Counted from the stretch's first letter, positions 19,687 through 27,780 are shown. The stretch: DNA of 38,992 nt from an uncultured bacterium (GCA_947383005.1 CANDBT010000041.1:1-38992), one strand, 5' to 3'. The notes: a model not told the origin generated them from the letters alone. A program made the numbers and translations.

Positions 19687-20631
19687 ATGAAGAAGAAATT
19701 ATTTACAGTGTTTGCCCTGTCCTCAAGTGCGGCTGTTATTACGGCTTTGATTAACCGGATAATTAAGTTAAAGGCTGTGTCAAAAAAATTGTTGTTAAAA
19801 CAGAATTCAATGTGCTATAAGTGGCGCTTTGGTGATGTTTATTATACTAAGGCAGGAAGCGGAAGACCTGTTTTGTTAATCCATGATTTGAATTCCAGTT
19901 CTTCTGGCTATGAGTGGATTCAGATGGTTTCCTTTCTTCAAGAACGTTATACGGTATATACAATTGATCTTTTAGGATGTGGACGTTCAGAAAAGGTAAA
20001 TATGACATATACGAATTATTTATATGTTCAGCTAATCTCTGACTTTATTCAATCAGAAATTGGCCATAGAACGGATGTGATTGTGTCCGGTGAGTCTGCT
20101 TCTATTGTAATTATGGCCTGCGGAAATAATCCGGATTTGTTTAATCGCTTAATGTTGATCAACCCTTTAAGTATATGGGAGTATAGTCGTATACCAGGAA
20201 AATTCGCTAAGTGTTATAAAATGATTGTTGATATTCCAATATTAGGAACACTTCTTTATCAAATGGCAGTAAGTAGACAAGCTATCCGAGAGGAGTTTAT
20301 TAAAGAGGGATTTTATGATGTACATAAGATTCATTCTTTTTGGATAGATCTCTATTATGAATCGGCTCATACTGGACTTTGGCCTAAAGCAGTTTATGCC
20401 AGTCAAAAATGTAATTACACGAAGTGTAATATTGTTAATGCTTTAAGAAAAATAAATAATAGCATTTATTTGGTTGGAGGAGAAAAAATCAGTCACATTA
20501 AGGAGCGATTGGAAGAGTATAAGAAATATAATCCATCAGTGGAGATTGCTTTGGTTCCTGAGACTAAATCTCTTCTTCAATTGGAAGCGCCGGATAAATT
20601 GGGGGATTTGATTAGAACATATTTTGGATAA
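19687..20631 (+). CDS. Membrane-anchored alpha/beta-hydrolase-like protein, probably catalytically dead
   Basis: This 314-aa protein has an N-terminal hydrophobic anchor (about 5-22) followed by an alpha/beta-hydrolase fold. The HDLN oxyanion-type loop (66-69), the IDLLGCGRSEK segment (93-103) and a nucleophile elbow SGESAS with Ser137 are visible. The other triad positions look lost. The C-terminal family pattern G-H-x-x-Q-L-E-A-P reads K-S-L-L-Q-L-E-A-P, with Ser295 for His, and the acid in the GEKD-type motif is Ile268. It may be a pseudoenzyme or scaffold. The start at 19687 has GGGAGG 5 nt upstream. parS lies directly after the stop. The physiological role is unknown. Confidence 0.75.
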   Translation: MKKKLFTVFALSSSAAVITALINRIIKLKAVSKKLLLKQNSMCYKWRFGDVYYTKAGSGRPVLLIHDLNSSSSGYEWIQMVSFLQERYTVYTIDLLGCGRSEKVNMTYTNYLYVQLISDFIQSEIGHRTDVIVSGESASIVIMACGNNPDLFNRLMLINPLSIWEYSRIPGKFAKCYKMIVDIPILGTLLYQMAVSRQAIREEFIKEGFYDVHKIHSFWIDLYYESAHTGLWPKAVYASQKCNYTKCNIVNALRKINNSIYLVGGEKISHIKERLEEYKKYNPSVEIALVPETKSLLQLEAPDKLGDLIRTYFG

Positions 20632-20634
20632 TAT

Positions 20635-20650
20635 TGTTTCACGTGAAACA
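20635..20650. other. parS centromere-like site 1
   Basis: TGTTTCACGTGAAACA is a perfect match to the ParB-binding consensus TGTTNCACGTGAAACA. It lies upstream of parA. Confidence 0.95.
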
Positions 20651-20685
20651 TATAGGGGGTGAAATATCTTTTGCCCCGTTATCAT

Positions 20686-20715
20686 TTGGCATATCAAGTT
20701 GTTTTTAGATATAAT
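20686..20715 (+). promoter_or_regulatory. parAB promoter
   Basis: TTGGCA (20686-20691), 18-nt spacer, TATAAT (20710-20715). It lies 35 nt downstream of parS, so ParB loaded at parS could influence it. Confidence 0.6.
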
Positions 20716-20770
20716 TTTGATAAAGGTAACTAGAAGACAGATAGGGAAAAGATAAATAAAAGGGTAAAAA

Positions 20771-21538
20771 ATGGGAAGAATAATAGCTATTGCAAATCAA
20801 AAGGGAGGCGTCGGAAAGACTACCACAGCAATTAATCTTTCTGCTTGTTTGGCAGAAGCAGGGCAAAAAGTATTAACTGTAGATTTCGATCCGCAAGGAA
20901 ATGCGACTAGTGGTTTAGGATTTGAAAAAGGATATATGGATAAAACAGTTTATGAGCTTTTGATGGAAGAATGTAGTATAGAAGAGTGCATTCTTTCGGA
21001 AGTGCAGGAAAATTTGGATGTTTTACCATCAGATGTAGATTTAGCTGGTGCAGAGATTGAATTGTTAGATGAACCTGATAAAGAATCAATGCTTCGCAGG
21101 GAATTAGAAAAGGTAAAAGATAGGTATGACTTTATTATTATTGATTGTCCGCCTTCTTTGAACCTTCTTACAATTAATGCTTTGACGGCAGCGAATACTG
21201 TTTTAGTCCCTATCCAATGTGAGTATTATGCTTTAGAAGGTTTGAGTCAAATTATTCAAACAGTGGATTTGGTCAAAAAGAAATTGAATCCCAAATTAGA
21301 ACTTGAAGGAGTAGTTTTTACTATGTTTGATGCCAGGACAAATCTTTCTCTGGAAGTTGTAGAAAATGTAAAAAACTATTTAAATCGGACAATTTATAAA
21401 ACGATTATACCAAGAAATGTCAGGCTAGCCGAGGCTCCCAGCCATGGGATGCCGATTAATCTTTATGATACTCGTTCAGCGGGCGCGGAAAGTTATCGAA
21501 TGCTGGCTGCAGAAGTAATTAGCAGAGGAGAAATATAA
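20771..21538 (+). CDS. parA: Chromosome partitioning ATPase ParA/Soj
   Basis: This 255-aa ParA/MinD-type ATPase moves ParB-parS complexes, and its Bacillus homolog Soj also regulates DnaA. The deviant Walker A KGGVGKTT is at 11-18 with the signature lysine. Switch and Walker B regions are DFDPQGNATSGLG and IIIDCPPSLNLL. It lacks an N-terminal DNA-binding extension, so it is the chromosomal short form. A single base separates its stop from parB. Confidence 0.97.
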   Translation: MGRIIAIANQKGGVGKTTTAINLSACLAEAGQKVLTVDFDPQGNATSGLGFEKGYMDKTVYELLMEECSIEECILSEVQENLDVLPSDVDLAGAEIELLDEPDKESMLRRELEKVKDRYDFIIIDCPPSLNLLTINALTAANTVLVPIQCEYYALEGLSQIIQTVDLVKKKLNPKLELEGVVFTMFDARTNLSLEVVENVKNYLNRTIYKTIIPRNVRLAEAPSHGMPINLYDTRSAGAESYRMLAAEVISRGEI

Positions 21539-21539
21539 T

Positions 21540-22508
21540 ATGGCAAAAGCAAAAAGGGGATTGGGAAAGGGTTTAGGAGCTTTTTTTGGGGAAGAAGTAG
21601 TTCAGGAAGTGACAAAAACACAAAAATCGGAGCAAACAGACCATGCTGTGGAATCAGAAGCAGAAATTGGTAATGATGGTAAAGCAGACCAGGTTATTCA
21701 GGATATGATTAATGATTCAGGAGAAATTTTTATAAAAATTTCTAAAATTGAGCCTAATCGTCAACAGCCCAGAAAAGAATTTAAGGAAGAGCAGATTCAA
21801 GAATTGGCAGAATCAATTAGGCAGTATGGAGTGCTTCAGCCCCTTCTTGTACAGAAAAAAGATGATTATTATGAAATTATTGCTGGTGAGCGCCGTTGGC
21901 GTGCTGCTAAAATAGCTGGCTTAAAAGAAATTCCTGTAGTAATTAGGGAATATAGTCCTCAGCAGGCAATGGAGATCTCTCTTATTGAAAATTTGCAAAG
22001 AGAAAATTTGAATCCGATAGAAGAAGCAATGGCGTATCAGCGTTTAATAGAAGAATTTAATTTGAAACAAGAAGAAATTGCCGAGAGGGTATCAAAAAAT
22101 AGAACAACAATAACTAATAGCATTCGTTTGCTAAATTTAATGCCTGAAGTACAGAAACTTTTGATTGATGGGGCTATTACTAGTGGCCATGCCAGGGCTT
22201 TATTGGCAATTAGTGATCAGAATGTACAACTTGAATTAGCTTTAAAAATTGTAAAAGAACATTTAAGCGTAAGAGATACAGAAAAAGCGGTAAAAGCTTT
22301 GGGAAAGCCAGTAAAAGAAGATAAGAAAGAAAAAATGGATGAAGCTTTAGAGTTGATTTTTAAAAGTCTGGAGGAACGGATGAAGACAGCAATGGGAACT
22401 AAAGTTAATATTAACAGAAAAGATAAAAATAAAGGAAAAATAGAAATAGAATATTATTCGGAGTCTGAATTGGAGAGAATTGTTGAATTAATTGAATCTG
22501 TTCGATAA
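21540..22508 (+). CDS. parB: Chromosome partitioning protein ParB/Spo0J
   Basis: This 322-aa CTPase clamp binds parS and spreads on the origin region. Order: a basic N-terminal ParA-contact tail (MAKAKRGLGKGLGAFFG), an acidic linker, the ParB/Srx CTP-binding domain with IIAGERRWRAAKIAGL and ISLIENLQRENLNPIEEA, a helix-turn-helix around SKNRTTITNSIRLLNLM that reads parS, and a C-terminal dimerisation domain. Two perfect parS sites are in this window, at 20635 and 25865. Confidence 0.97.
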   Translation: MAKAKRGLGKGLGAFFGEEVVQEVTKTQKSEQTDHAVESEAEIGNDGKADQVIQDMINDSGEIFIKISKIEPNRQQPRKEFKEEQIQELAESIRQYGVLQPLLVQKKDDYYEIIAGERRWRAAKIAGLKEIPVVIREYSPQQAMEISLIENLQRENLNPIEEAMAYQRLIEEFNLKQEEIAERVSKNRTTITNSIRLLNLMPEVQKLLIDGAITSGHARALLAISDQNVQLELALKIVKEHLSVRDTEKAVKALGKPVKEDKKEKMDEALELIFKSLEERMKTAMGTKVNINRKDKNKGKIEIEYYSESELERIVELIESVR

Positions 22509-22557
22509 GAGCAAAAATAATAAGTTCTATTCAATTACAAAGGGCGGGAGTGATGTG

Positions 22558-23064
22558 ATGGAAGGAAGTATATTGAATAATCTGGGATTTGACCCAGTTT
22601 ATATTATTATAGCTCAGGCTGTTTTGACGATAATATTATTAGTTGTTGTTATTATTTATATTTTCAGAATGAAGCAATTATATCGACGTTATGATTGTTT
22701 TATGAGAGGTAAAGATGCGGAAACATTAGAAGATATTATATATAATCAAATGGAAGATATTTTGGAATTAAAATCTCAGGATCGTGCTAATAAAGATTTA
22801 ATTCGTATTAACAATAAAAATATGCGGGCTTCTTTTCAGAAATTTGGTATGGTAAAATATAACGCATTTAAGGGAACAGGCGGTAATTTGAGTTTTGCTT
22901 TTGCACTATTGGATTATACGAATAGCGGTTTTATTATTAATTCGGTTCATAGTAGAGAAGGATGTTATCTCTATTTAAAAGCAGTAGACAGAGGACAGAC
23001 AGAGATAACCTTAGGGAGCGAAGAAAAAGATGCGTTAGAACAGGCTTTGGGATATAAGGAATAA
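22558..23064 (+). CDS. DUF4446 family membrane protein
   Basis: This 168-aa protein has one N-terminal span (about 16-37, rich in Ile and Val) and a soluble C-terminal part with a coiled-coil-prone region and a beta-rich end (KYNAFKGTGGNLSFAFALLD). This matches DUF4446, which commonly follows parB in Clostridia; no function is known to me. The start at 22558 has GGGCGGGAG upstream. An in-frame start at 22492 would overlap parB and lacks a ribosome site. Confidence 0.8.
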   Translation: MEGSILNNLGFDPVYIIIAQAVLTIILLVVVIIYIFRMKQLYRRYDCFMRGKDAETLEDIIYNQMEDILELKSQDRANKDLIRINNKNMRASFQKFGMVKYNAFKGTGGNLSFAFALLDYTNSGFIINSVHSREGCYLYLKAVDRGQTEITLGSEEKDALEQALGYKE

Positions 23065-23165
23065 GTGTTTTTATCATGGTAGTATGCGTAATAAATTAAT
23101 GTGGGAAATTTCTTGTCGATAGTTTTTCTGTATATCAAAGAATAAATAATTCATATGGAGAAGGT

Positions 23166-24830
23166 ATGATGAAGAAGCAAAAGAGTATAGAGACAGAAGA
23201 AAATTTTGAATTGTTTGAAGAAATATATATTCGCACCTACCTTGAATTGGGAGAACATATTCGATATCTTACAGAAAATGAAAAAGAGGTAAAAGAAATT
23301 TTAGTTTCCACATATATAGACTTTTACTCTCATATAAGGGAATCTTCAGATTATGAAGATATATTGGATTGGCTAATAAAAAAGTCAGATTTAATTGCTG
23401 AGACAGAAATAGGAGTTGATTCCAATAAAATAAAGGAAGTTACTTTTATAGAAGAGAAAATAGAAGAGATAGAGGAAAAAGAAAAGAAAAATTCAATAAG
23501 AAAAACAAAATTTGATGAAACTTCTGTTTTTTTGGAAATAAAGGATCGAGTAAAATCAATTGATAATTCCGATTTAAAAGAGGACGTTATTTTACCAATA
23601 ACAATAGTGAAAATACTTGTTTCTTGTGCATTTTTGATTGCTACTGTAACTATTATTATATTTGGCGCAGAAAAAATCAGTCATCAAATACAGTTAATAA
23701 AGAAACCCTTTTTTAAATCATTTTCTGTTGACAAGGATAAAGAAGGTAATCAAAATAATTTTGTTAAAATAAGCGGGAAGCAGGTATGTTTATCCAATAT
23801 TGGCCAAGTATTATATACTCTTCCTTTAAGTGAAGAAGAAAAGAATTTTCAAAATTCGGAAATTCAAAGGAATGAAAATTGGGTTTACTATTTGCCCTGT
23901 CCGGAGAGAACAAATACTTTACTGTCAGATGTATCGCCAAGTTTATCTCATATTTTATATCGTGTTGATGAAGCAAGGGGAATAATTCAAATAGTAGCTA
24001 AAGAAGTTGAGGATTATTGTCTGTGGAATGATAAAATTTGTATGGCAAGATTGGGAAGCATACAAACTATAGATACAGAAGGTGAATTTGAAGATATGGT
24101 TCCAGGAACATTTATCTATGAGAAAGAAGGACGATATTATTTGAAGGATTTGCTAGGAAGGTCTTTAAGTAAAAATGGAGATGGCATTATCGAGTATGAA
24201 GACAGAGTTTTTCAGATGCAATCAGATTGTATATTATCGGTAGAGCCTGCCAAACGAGTAAAGGATGGAATTTCTTATGAGCTAAGAAATATTGATGAAG
24301 ATCATATGGGAATATATAAGCAGTCGAATGGAATGGAGGAACTTTTTTTAGAAGAGGAAAGAGTAATAGATAGTTTTTGTCTTGTGGATAATTGGTTGTA
24401 CTATAGTGTATTTGTTCGTAAAGGAGAGTCATCAGCAAATTATAGCAAGATTTTTCGTAAGTCATTGACAAGTGAAGAAGATTCAAAAAGAGTATCGGAA
24501 GAATTTCCTGGACGTATTTATCAAATGTACTATGAAGAAAAAAATAGGCATATATATGCAAATTATCTACCGAAAAATTGGAAAAATAATTATGGAGTTG
24601 TTGCAGTAATTGCGTTAAATGGCCAGATGAGTTATCTTGATGATGAGGAATTACGATTACGGAGGGAAACCACTGGAAATGATGCTTTGGAATTTATTAT
24701 GGTACAAGATAATTTAGTGTATTGCTATTGGAAAGATTATCAGTGGGATGAGGAGACTAAAAAAGCGACAGAAATTTTATGGCAAGATACTTTGTGTATT
24801 CCTAATGGAGATAGAATATTTATTGATTGA
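23166..24830 (+). CDS. Single-pass membrane protein with sigma-region-2-like N-terminus and a beta-rich outer domain
   Basis: This 554-aa protein of unassigned function has three parts. Residues 13-57 resemble helices of sigma-70 region 2 (F-E-x-I-Y...TYLELGEHIRYL...EILVSTYIDFYSHI). An acidic and basic coiled linker (about 85-140) and one membrane span (about 142-166) follow. A large extracellular part (about 170-554) has repeated W/Y-rich strands such as WVYYLPC, WLYYSVF and GRIYQMYY, resembling a beta-propeller sensor. Neighbours are the DUF4446 gene upstream and glucokinase downstream. The topology suggests a transmembrane signalling protein, but this is inference. Two methionines start the frame; either could be used. 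Confidence 0.7.
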   Translation: MMKKQKSIETEENFELFEEIYIRTYLELGEHIRYLTENEKEVKEILVSTYIDFYSHIRESSDYEDILDWLIKKSDLIAETEIGVDSNKIKEVTFIEEKIEEIEEKEKKNSIRKTKFDETSVFLEIKDRVKSIDNSDLKEDVILPITIVKILVSCAFLIATVTIIIFGAEKISHQIQLIKKPFFKSFSVDKDKEGNQNNFVKISGKQVCLSNIGQVLYTLPLSEEEKNFQNSEIQRNENWVYYLPCPERTNTLLSDVSPSLSHILYRVDEARGIIQIVAKEVEDYCLWNDKICMARLGSIQTIDTEGEFEDMVPGTFIYEKEGRYYLKDLLGRSLSKNGDGIIEYEDRVFQMQSDCILSVEPAKRVKDGISYELRNIDEDHMGIYKQSNGMEELFLEEERVIDSFCLVDNWLYYSVFVRKGESSANYSKIFRKSLTSEEDSKRVSEEFPGRIYQMYYEEKNRHIYANYLPKNWKNNYGVVAVIALNGQMSYLDDEELRLRRETTGNDALEFIMVQDNLVYCYWKDYQWDEETKKATEILWQDTLCIPNGDRIFID

Positions 24831-24912
24831 ACAATAATTATTATAGATAACAGTGATTTGTTGTTTACGATACAGGTATTTATATGATTTTATATTTATA
24901 AAGGAGGAACAT

Positions 24913-25857
24913 ATGGAAAAGAAATGTATTGGAATTGACATTGGAGGTACCAGTGTAAAGTTGGGGTTGTTTAAGATAAGTGGCGAACTTTTGGACAAGT
25001 GGGAAGTTCCTACTCGTAAAGAAGAAGGTGGAAAACATATTCTTGAGGATGTGGCCGCCTCGATTAAATCCGTGTTAAAAGAAAAGAATATTGATTTGAA
25101 AGATGTAGTTGGAGCCGGAATGGGAGTGCCAGGCCCGGTAATGCCAGATGGATATGTTGAGGTATGTGTGAATCTAGGATGGCATAATATGAATCCTCAA
25201 AAAGAATTAAGCCAAATGTTGTCAGGACTTTTGGTTAAGAGTGGAAATGATGCCAATGTGGCTGCTCTTGGAGAAATGTGGCAGGGTGGTGGAAAAGGAT
25301 ATACGGATATTGTTATGGTAACTTTAGGAACTGGTGTTGGTGGCGGAGTCATTATAAACGAAAAGATTATTGCCGGAAGACATGGCTTGGCTGGTGAAAT
25401 TGGTCATATTCATGTAAGAGATGAAGAAAAGGAACATTGTAATTGCGGAGGAGTGGGATGTGTAGAGCAGATTGCCAGTGCTACGGGAATTGCCAGGGAA
25501 GCTAGAAGAAAAATGGCGGCTTCTGATGTCTTTACGGAAATGAGAAAATATGGAGATGGGATTACTGCTAAGGATGTGTTGGATGAAGCAAAATCTGGAG
25601 ACTGCATGGCATTGGAAGTAGTAGAAGTAGTAGGACGCTATTTGGGGCTTATGCTGGCTCAAGTAGCAATGACGATTGATCCGGAAATATTTGTTATAGG
25701 CGGCGGTGTATCAAAAGCAGGTCAATTTTTAATTGATATAGTAGATAAATATTATCGCCATTTTACGCCAATTTCAGAAAATAAAGGAAAGATTGGTTTG
25801 GCTAAATTGGGAAATGATGCAGGAATTTATGGTGCCGCAAGGATGGTTTTAGATTAA
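24913..25857 (+). CDS. glcK: ROK-family glucokinase
   Basis: This 314-aa cytoplasmic sugar kinase phosphorylates glucose with ATP. The N-terminal phosphate-binding motif is GIDIGGTSVKLGLF. The catalytic Asp lies in GNDANVAALGE, followed by GTGVGGGVI and the ROK zinc motif with CNCGGVGCVEQ. Length and motifs fit glucokinases of Clostridia better than ROK repressors, as there is no helix-turn-helix N-terminus. The start at 24913 has AAAGGAGG upstream. parS site 2 and a terminator follow. Confidence 0.9.
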   Translation: MEKKCIGIDIGGTSVKLGLFKISGELLDKWEVPTRKEEGGKHILEDVAASIKSVLKEKNIDLKDVVGAGMGVPGPVMPDGYVEVCVNLGWHNMNPQKELSQMLSGLLVKSGNDANVAALGEMWQGGGKGYTDIVMVTLGTGVGGGVIINEKIIAGRHGLAGEIGHIHVRDEEKEHCNCGGVGCVEQIASATGIAREARRKMAASDVFTEMRKYGDGITAKDVLDEAKSGDCMALEVVEVVGRYLGLMLAQVAMTIDPEIFVIGGGVSKAGQFLIDIVDKYYRHFTPISENKGKIGLAKLGNDAGIYGAARMVLD

Positions 25858-25864
25858 TAAAGAA

Positions 25865-25880
25865 TGTTTCACGTGAAACA
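25865..25880. other. parS centromere-like site 2
   Basis: TGTTTCACGTGAAACA, identical to site 1 and to the consensus. It is 5.2 kb from site 1 and 7 bases past the glucokinase stop. Confidence 0.95.
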
Positions 25881-25894
25881 AGGATAGATATTTA

Positions 25895-25993
25895 ATGTGT
25901 TAGTGGTGCTACGCTGAGCATTTTTTCTGAGTGCTATCGGGAAAGCAGACAAGCGAAACGTAAGGTTAATTAAATCGGGTTGTACTAACACAT
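25895..25993. repeat. 99-nt element closed by a perfect 10-bp stem
   Basis: ATGTGTTAGT (25895-25904) and ACTAACACAT (25984-25993) are exact inverted repeats around 79 nt that can form further short stems (AGCA/TGCT). It matches no RNA family I recognise and lies between parS site 2 and the terminator. Confidence 0.55.
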
Positions 25994-26010
25994 ACATATC
26001 GTAAATACAG

Positions 26011-26064
26011 AATCTGGAGAAAATATTGTTTCTATGATAAAACAATACTTTTTCCAGATTTTTT
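26011..26064 (+). terminator. Intrinsic terminator after the glucokinase region
   Basis: AATCTGG pairs with CCAGATT (26011-26017 and 26054-26060), with inner ATTGTTT/AAACAAT pairing, and the plus strand ends in a run of six T. On the minus strand it could also stop transcripts of the small leftward gene from 26.1-26.3 kb. Confidence 0.8.
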
Positions 26065-26090
26065 GCAAAGTAAAAGGTTTTATTTATTCA

Positions 26091-26318
26091 TTATTCGTCA
26101 AAAATAATAATGATATAAAATCCCCGATCATTTTGGCGAATATCTTTAATTATACCTTTTTTAGATTTAATTCTATCGCGTGCCGAAAAGCAGCCTGACA
26201 TTGCTACGGCTGGTTCTATAATATAGCTATAAGTAACACCTTCCCGTTCGGTGATTTCAACTTCATCACCTATATTTACTAATCCTTGGCGTTCCATTTT
26301 AAACTCAATTTCGCGCAT
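26091..26318 (-). CDS. Small hypothetical protein (75 aa)
   Basis: I do not recognise this protein. It is 75 aa, mixed charge, with a beta-rich pattern and no membrane span. The middle (NIGDEVEITEREGVTYSY) and end (IIKDIRQNDRGFYIIIIFDE) suggest a small SH3-like or OB-like barrel, but that is a guess. AAAGGAG lies about 11 nt before the ATG, a little far. It is transcribed leftward, against its neighbours, and ends near the terminator that follows glucokinase. The composition looks like real protein rather than a shadow frame. Confidence 0.55.
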   Translation of the reverse strand: MREIEFKMERQGLVNIGDEVEITEREGVTYSYIIEPAVAMSGCFSARDRIKSKKGIIKDIRQNDRGFYIIIIFDE

Positions 26319-26925
26319 AATGATAAAATCTCCTTTATCTATAATAATGATAAAATTATTTGATTGCTGTTTTCTATTTTATGACATATTGAGAAATATG
26401 GCAAGAATATATTCCATCCTAATTGTTATTATTCACGGAGTGGGGCATTTTCTTGCCTGTTTTCAACGGACAAGAAGCATTGTGCGTTGTCCAATGAGGA
26501 AAAACGGATAAAATCAGTCTTACAAGCAAGATTAATGTTTGTTTCTATTTGTTTTTCTCCGCCTCGTAAACAGTAACGTACGCTACTGTTTATACCATGA
26601 CTAATCAGTTCGCTGATTAGTCATGAGCCAATACAGTTATGTGGCTAAGCATATGCTCATCGCCGTAGGTAATTTCAAATGGGTAGATGCTATTCATTGG
26701 TACCAAGCGAACAGCAACTCAGACCACCATTTAAAATCGCCTGCGGCAATGGACGGCCTAATTCGCTGCCATTACGTTCATCCCTCATGCCAAGCAGCGA
26801 GGTACTTGAAATGGGAGTGAGCAGTAACCAGTAACTAACGTACAATTACTATTTGATTAAAAGACTTTACATGTTTCTCATTTTTTAGTACAATAAATAT
26901 AATAAAAAAGGAGGAAATATTATAT
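26319..26925. other. Gene-poor spacer with palindromic repeats
   Basis: This stretch of about 600 nt has no convincing gene. The left part (26319-26530) is AT-rich with a GGACAA/TTGTCC pair near 26470-26495. The part from 26566 to about 26860 holds tight hairpins, listed separately, and sequence of different base composition. CAGTAACGTAC near 26571 is echoed by a TAACGTAC-containing copy near 26838. A good AAAGGAGG for the next gene ends it. Confidence 0.6.
26567..26625. repeat. Two adjacent perfect hairpins
   Basis: TAAACAGTA (26567-26575) pairs with TACTGTTTA (26584-26592) around ACGTACGC. Four bases... further on, CATGACTAATCAG (26596-26608) pairs with CTGATTAGTCATG (26613-26625) around a TTCG tetraloop. 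They look like a REP- or MITE-type palindromic unit; neither has a T-tail. Confidence 0.8.
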
Positions 26926-27441
26926 ATGCAATGTCAAAATTGTGGTGCAAACAATCCGGATTCTGAACAGATCTGTCAAAATTGCGGCAATCGCCTTACG
27001 GAAGAAAGCCAATCTTATCAGCAATCTGGTAATCAATCTTATAATCAATTTCAAGGTTCTGCGAATGCCAGGATGTCAGCAAAAGAATTTTACAATCATC
27101 CTTCTATGAAGGGGATTAAAATGAATTTACGGGGAGCTGCCATTATTTTATACGTTTGTGCTGGTCTTACTTTTATTGTAAATGGTATAATTCAAATGAA
27201 TTTATGTGTTGTTATTGACGTAATATTGATTGCTGGTTGTGCTCTTGGAATTCAATTAGCTAAGAGCCGTATTTGCGCAATTCTGATTTTAATATACAGT
27301 TGTATTAATTCTATTGTCACTATGGTTATAAGTGGACGTCCTGCCGGCGTTTTGATAATTTTGGCAGCGTTTTATTCGGTTACGGCTACATTTAATTATC
27401 ATAAGTTGTGGAAAAGTTATCAGAATACAGGAATTATATAA
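26926..27441 (+). CDS. Zinc-ribbon membrane protein
   Basis: This 171-aa protein begins with a zinc ribbon, with Cys3-x-x-Cys6 and Cys17-x-x-Cys20 (MQCQNCGANN, QICQNCGN). A Gln/Ser/Asn-rich linker (about 27-50) follows, and then about four membrane spans between residues 70 and 160. This architecture is common in Clostridia with no known function. The ATG has AAAGGAGG upstream. It stands alone between two palindrome-rich spacers, which is unusual inside an otherwise conserved origin region and hints at later insertion. Confidence 0.7.
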   Translation: MQCQNCGANNPDSEQICQNCGNRLTEESQSYQQSGNQSYNQFQGSANARMSAKEFYNHPSMKGIKMNLRGAAIILYVCAGLTFIVNGIIQMNLCVVIDVILIAGCALGIQLAKSRICAILILIYSCINSIVTMVISGRPAGVLIILAAFYSVTATFNYHKLWKSYQNTGII

Positions 27442-27479
27442 TTTGACATTTTATGGTAATAGTTCAGACGACGAGGAAT

Positions 27480-27531
27480 TTAACATGAATTTTGGGCGTT
27501 AAGCTTGCCTATAAGCTAAAATTCATGTTAA
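27480..27531. repeat. Large hairpin with 14-bp perfect arms
   Basis: TTAACATGAATTTT (27480-27493) and AAAATTCATGTTAA (27518-27531) are exact inverted repeats. Inside, AGCTT and AAGCT pair around GCCTAT. It lies 39 nt after the zinc-ribbon gene and could work as its terminator, though no clear T-run follows. Confidence 0.8.
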
Positions 27532-27544
27532 GTTTCATATCGGA

Positions 27545-27780
27545 TGGACATCCTAGTACTGCCTTGCGGAAATTCCGGTGAATTCGGCACTCGCTATTTC
27601 CGCCCTCTGCACGCCTGCAAAGCTAGACGTAGGCACCGCTACGTTGCTAAGCGCCAGTGGCGCTTGTTCAGCAAGGACCGGAACGGAGTGTAGAACGTCG
27701 CTTTGCAGACGCACAGATGACGAAAATATCAAGCACTGTATTCACTGTTATTTCCGCAATGCAGTACTAGCTTTTGTCCA
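27545..27780. repeat. 236-bp inverted-repeat element with branched internal stems
   Basis: The ends are 21-bp arms, 27553-27573 and 27750-27770, matching at 20 of 21 positions, flanked by a further TGGACA/TGTCCA pair at 27545-27550 and 27775-27780. Inside are TGCAAAGC/GCTTTGCA (27616, 27700), ACGTAG/CTACGT (27627, 27639), AAGCGCC/GGCGCTT (27649, 27659) and TTGCT/AGCAA. The interior is richer in G+C than the surroundings. No transposase is present. It may be a MITE-like element or a structured RNA. Confidence 0.75.

Noticed and set aside
26623-26820. Plus-strand open frame of 65 codons
   Set aside because: It starts inside a hairpin arm, lacks a ribosome site and resembles no family.
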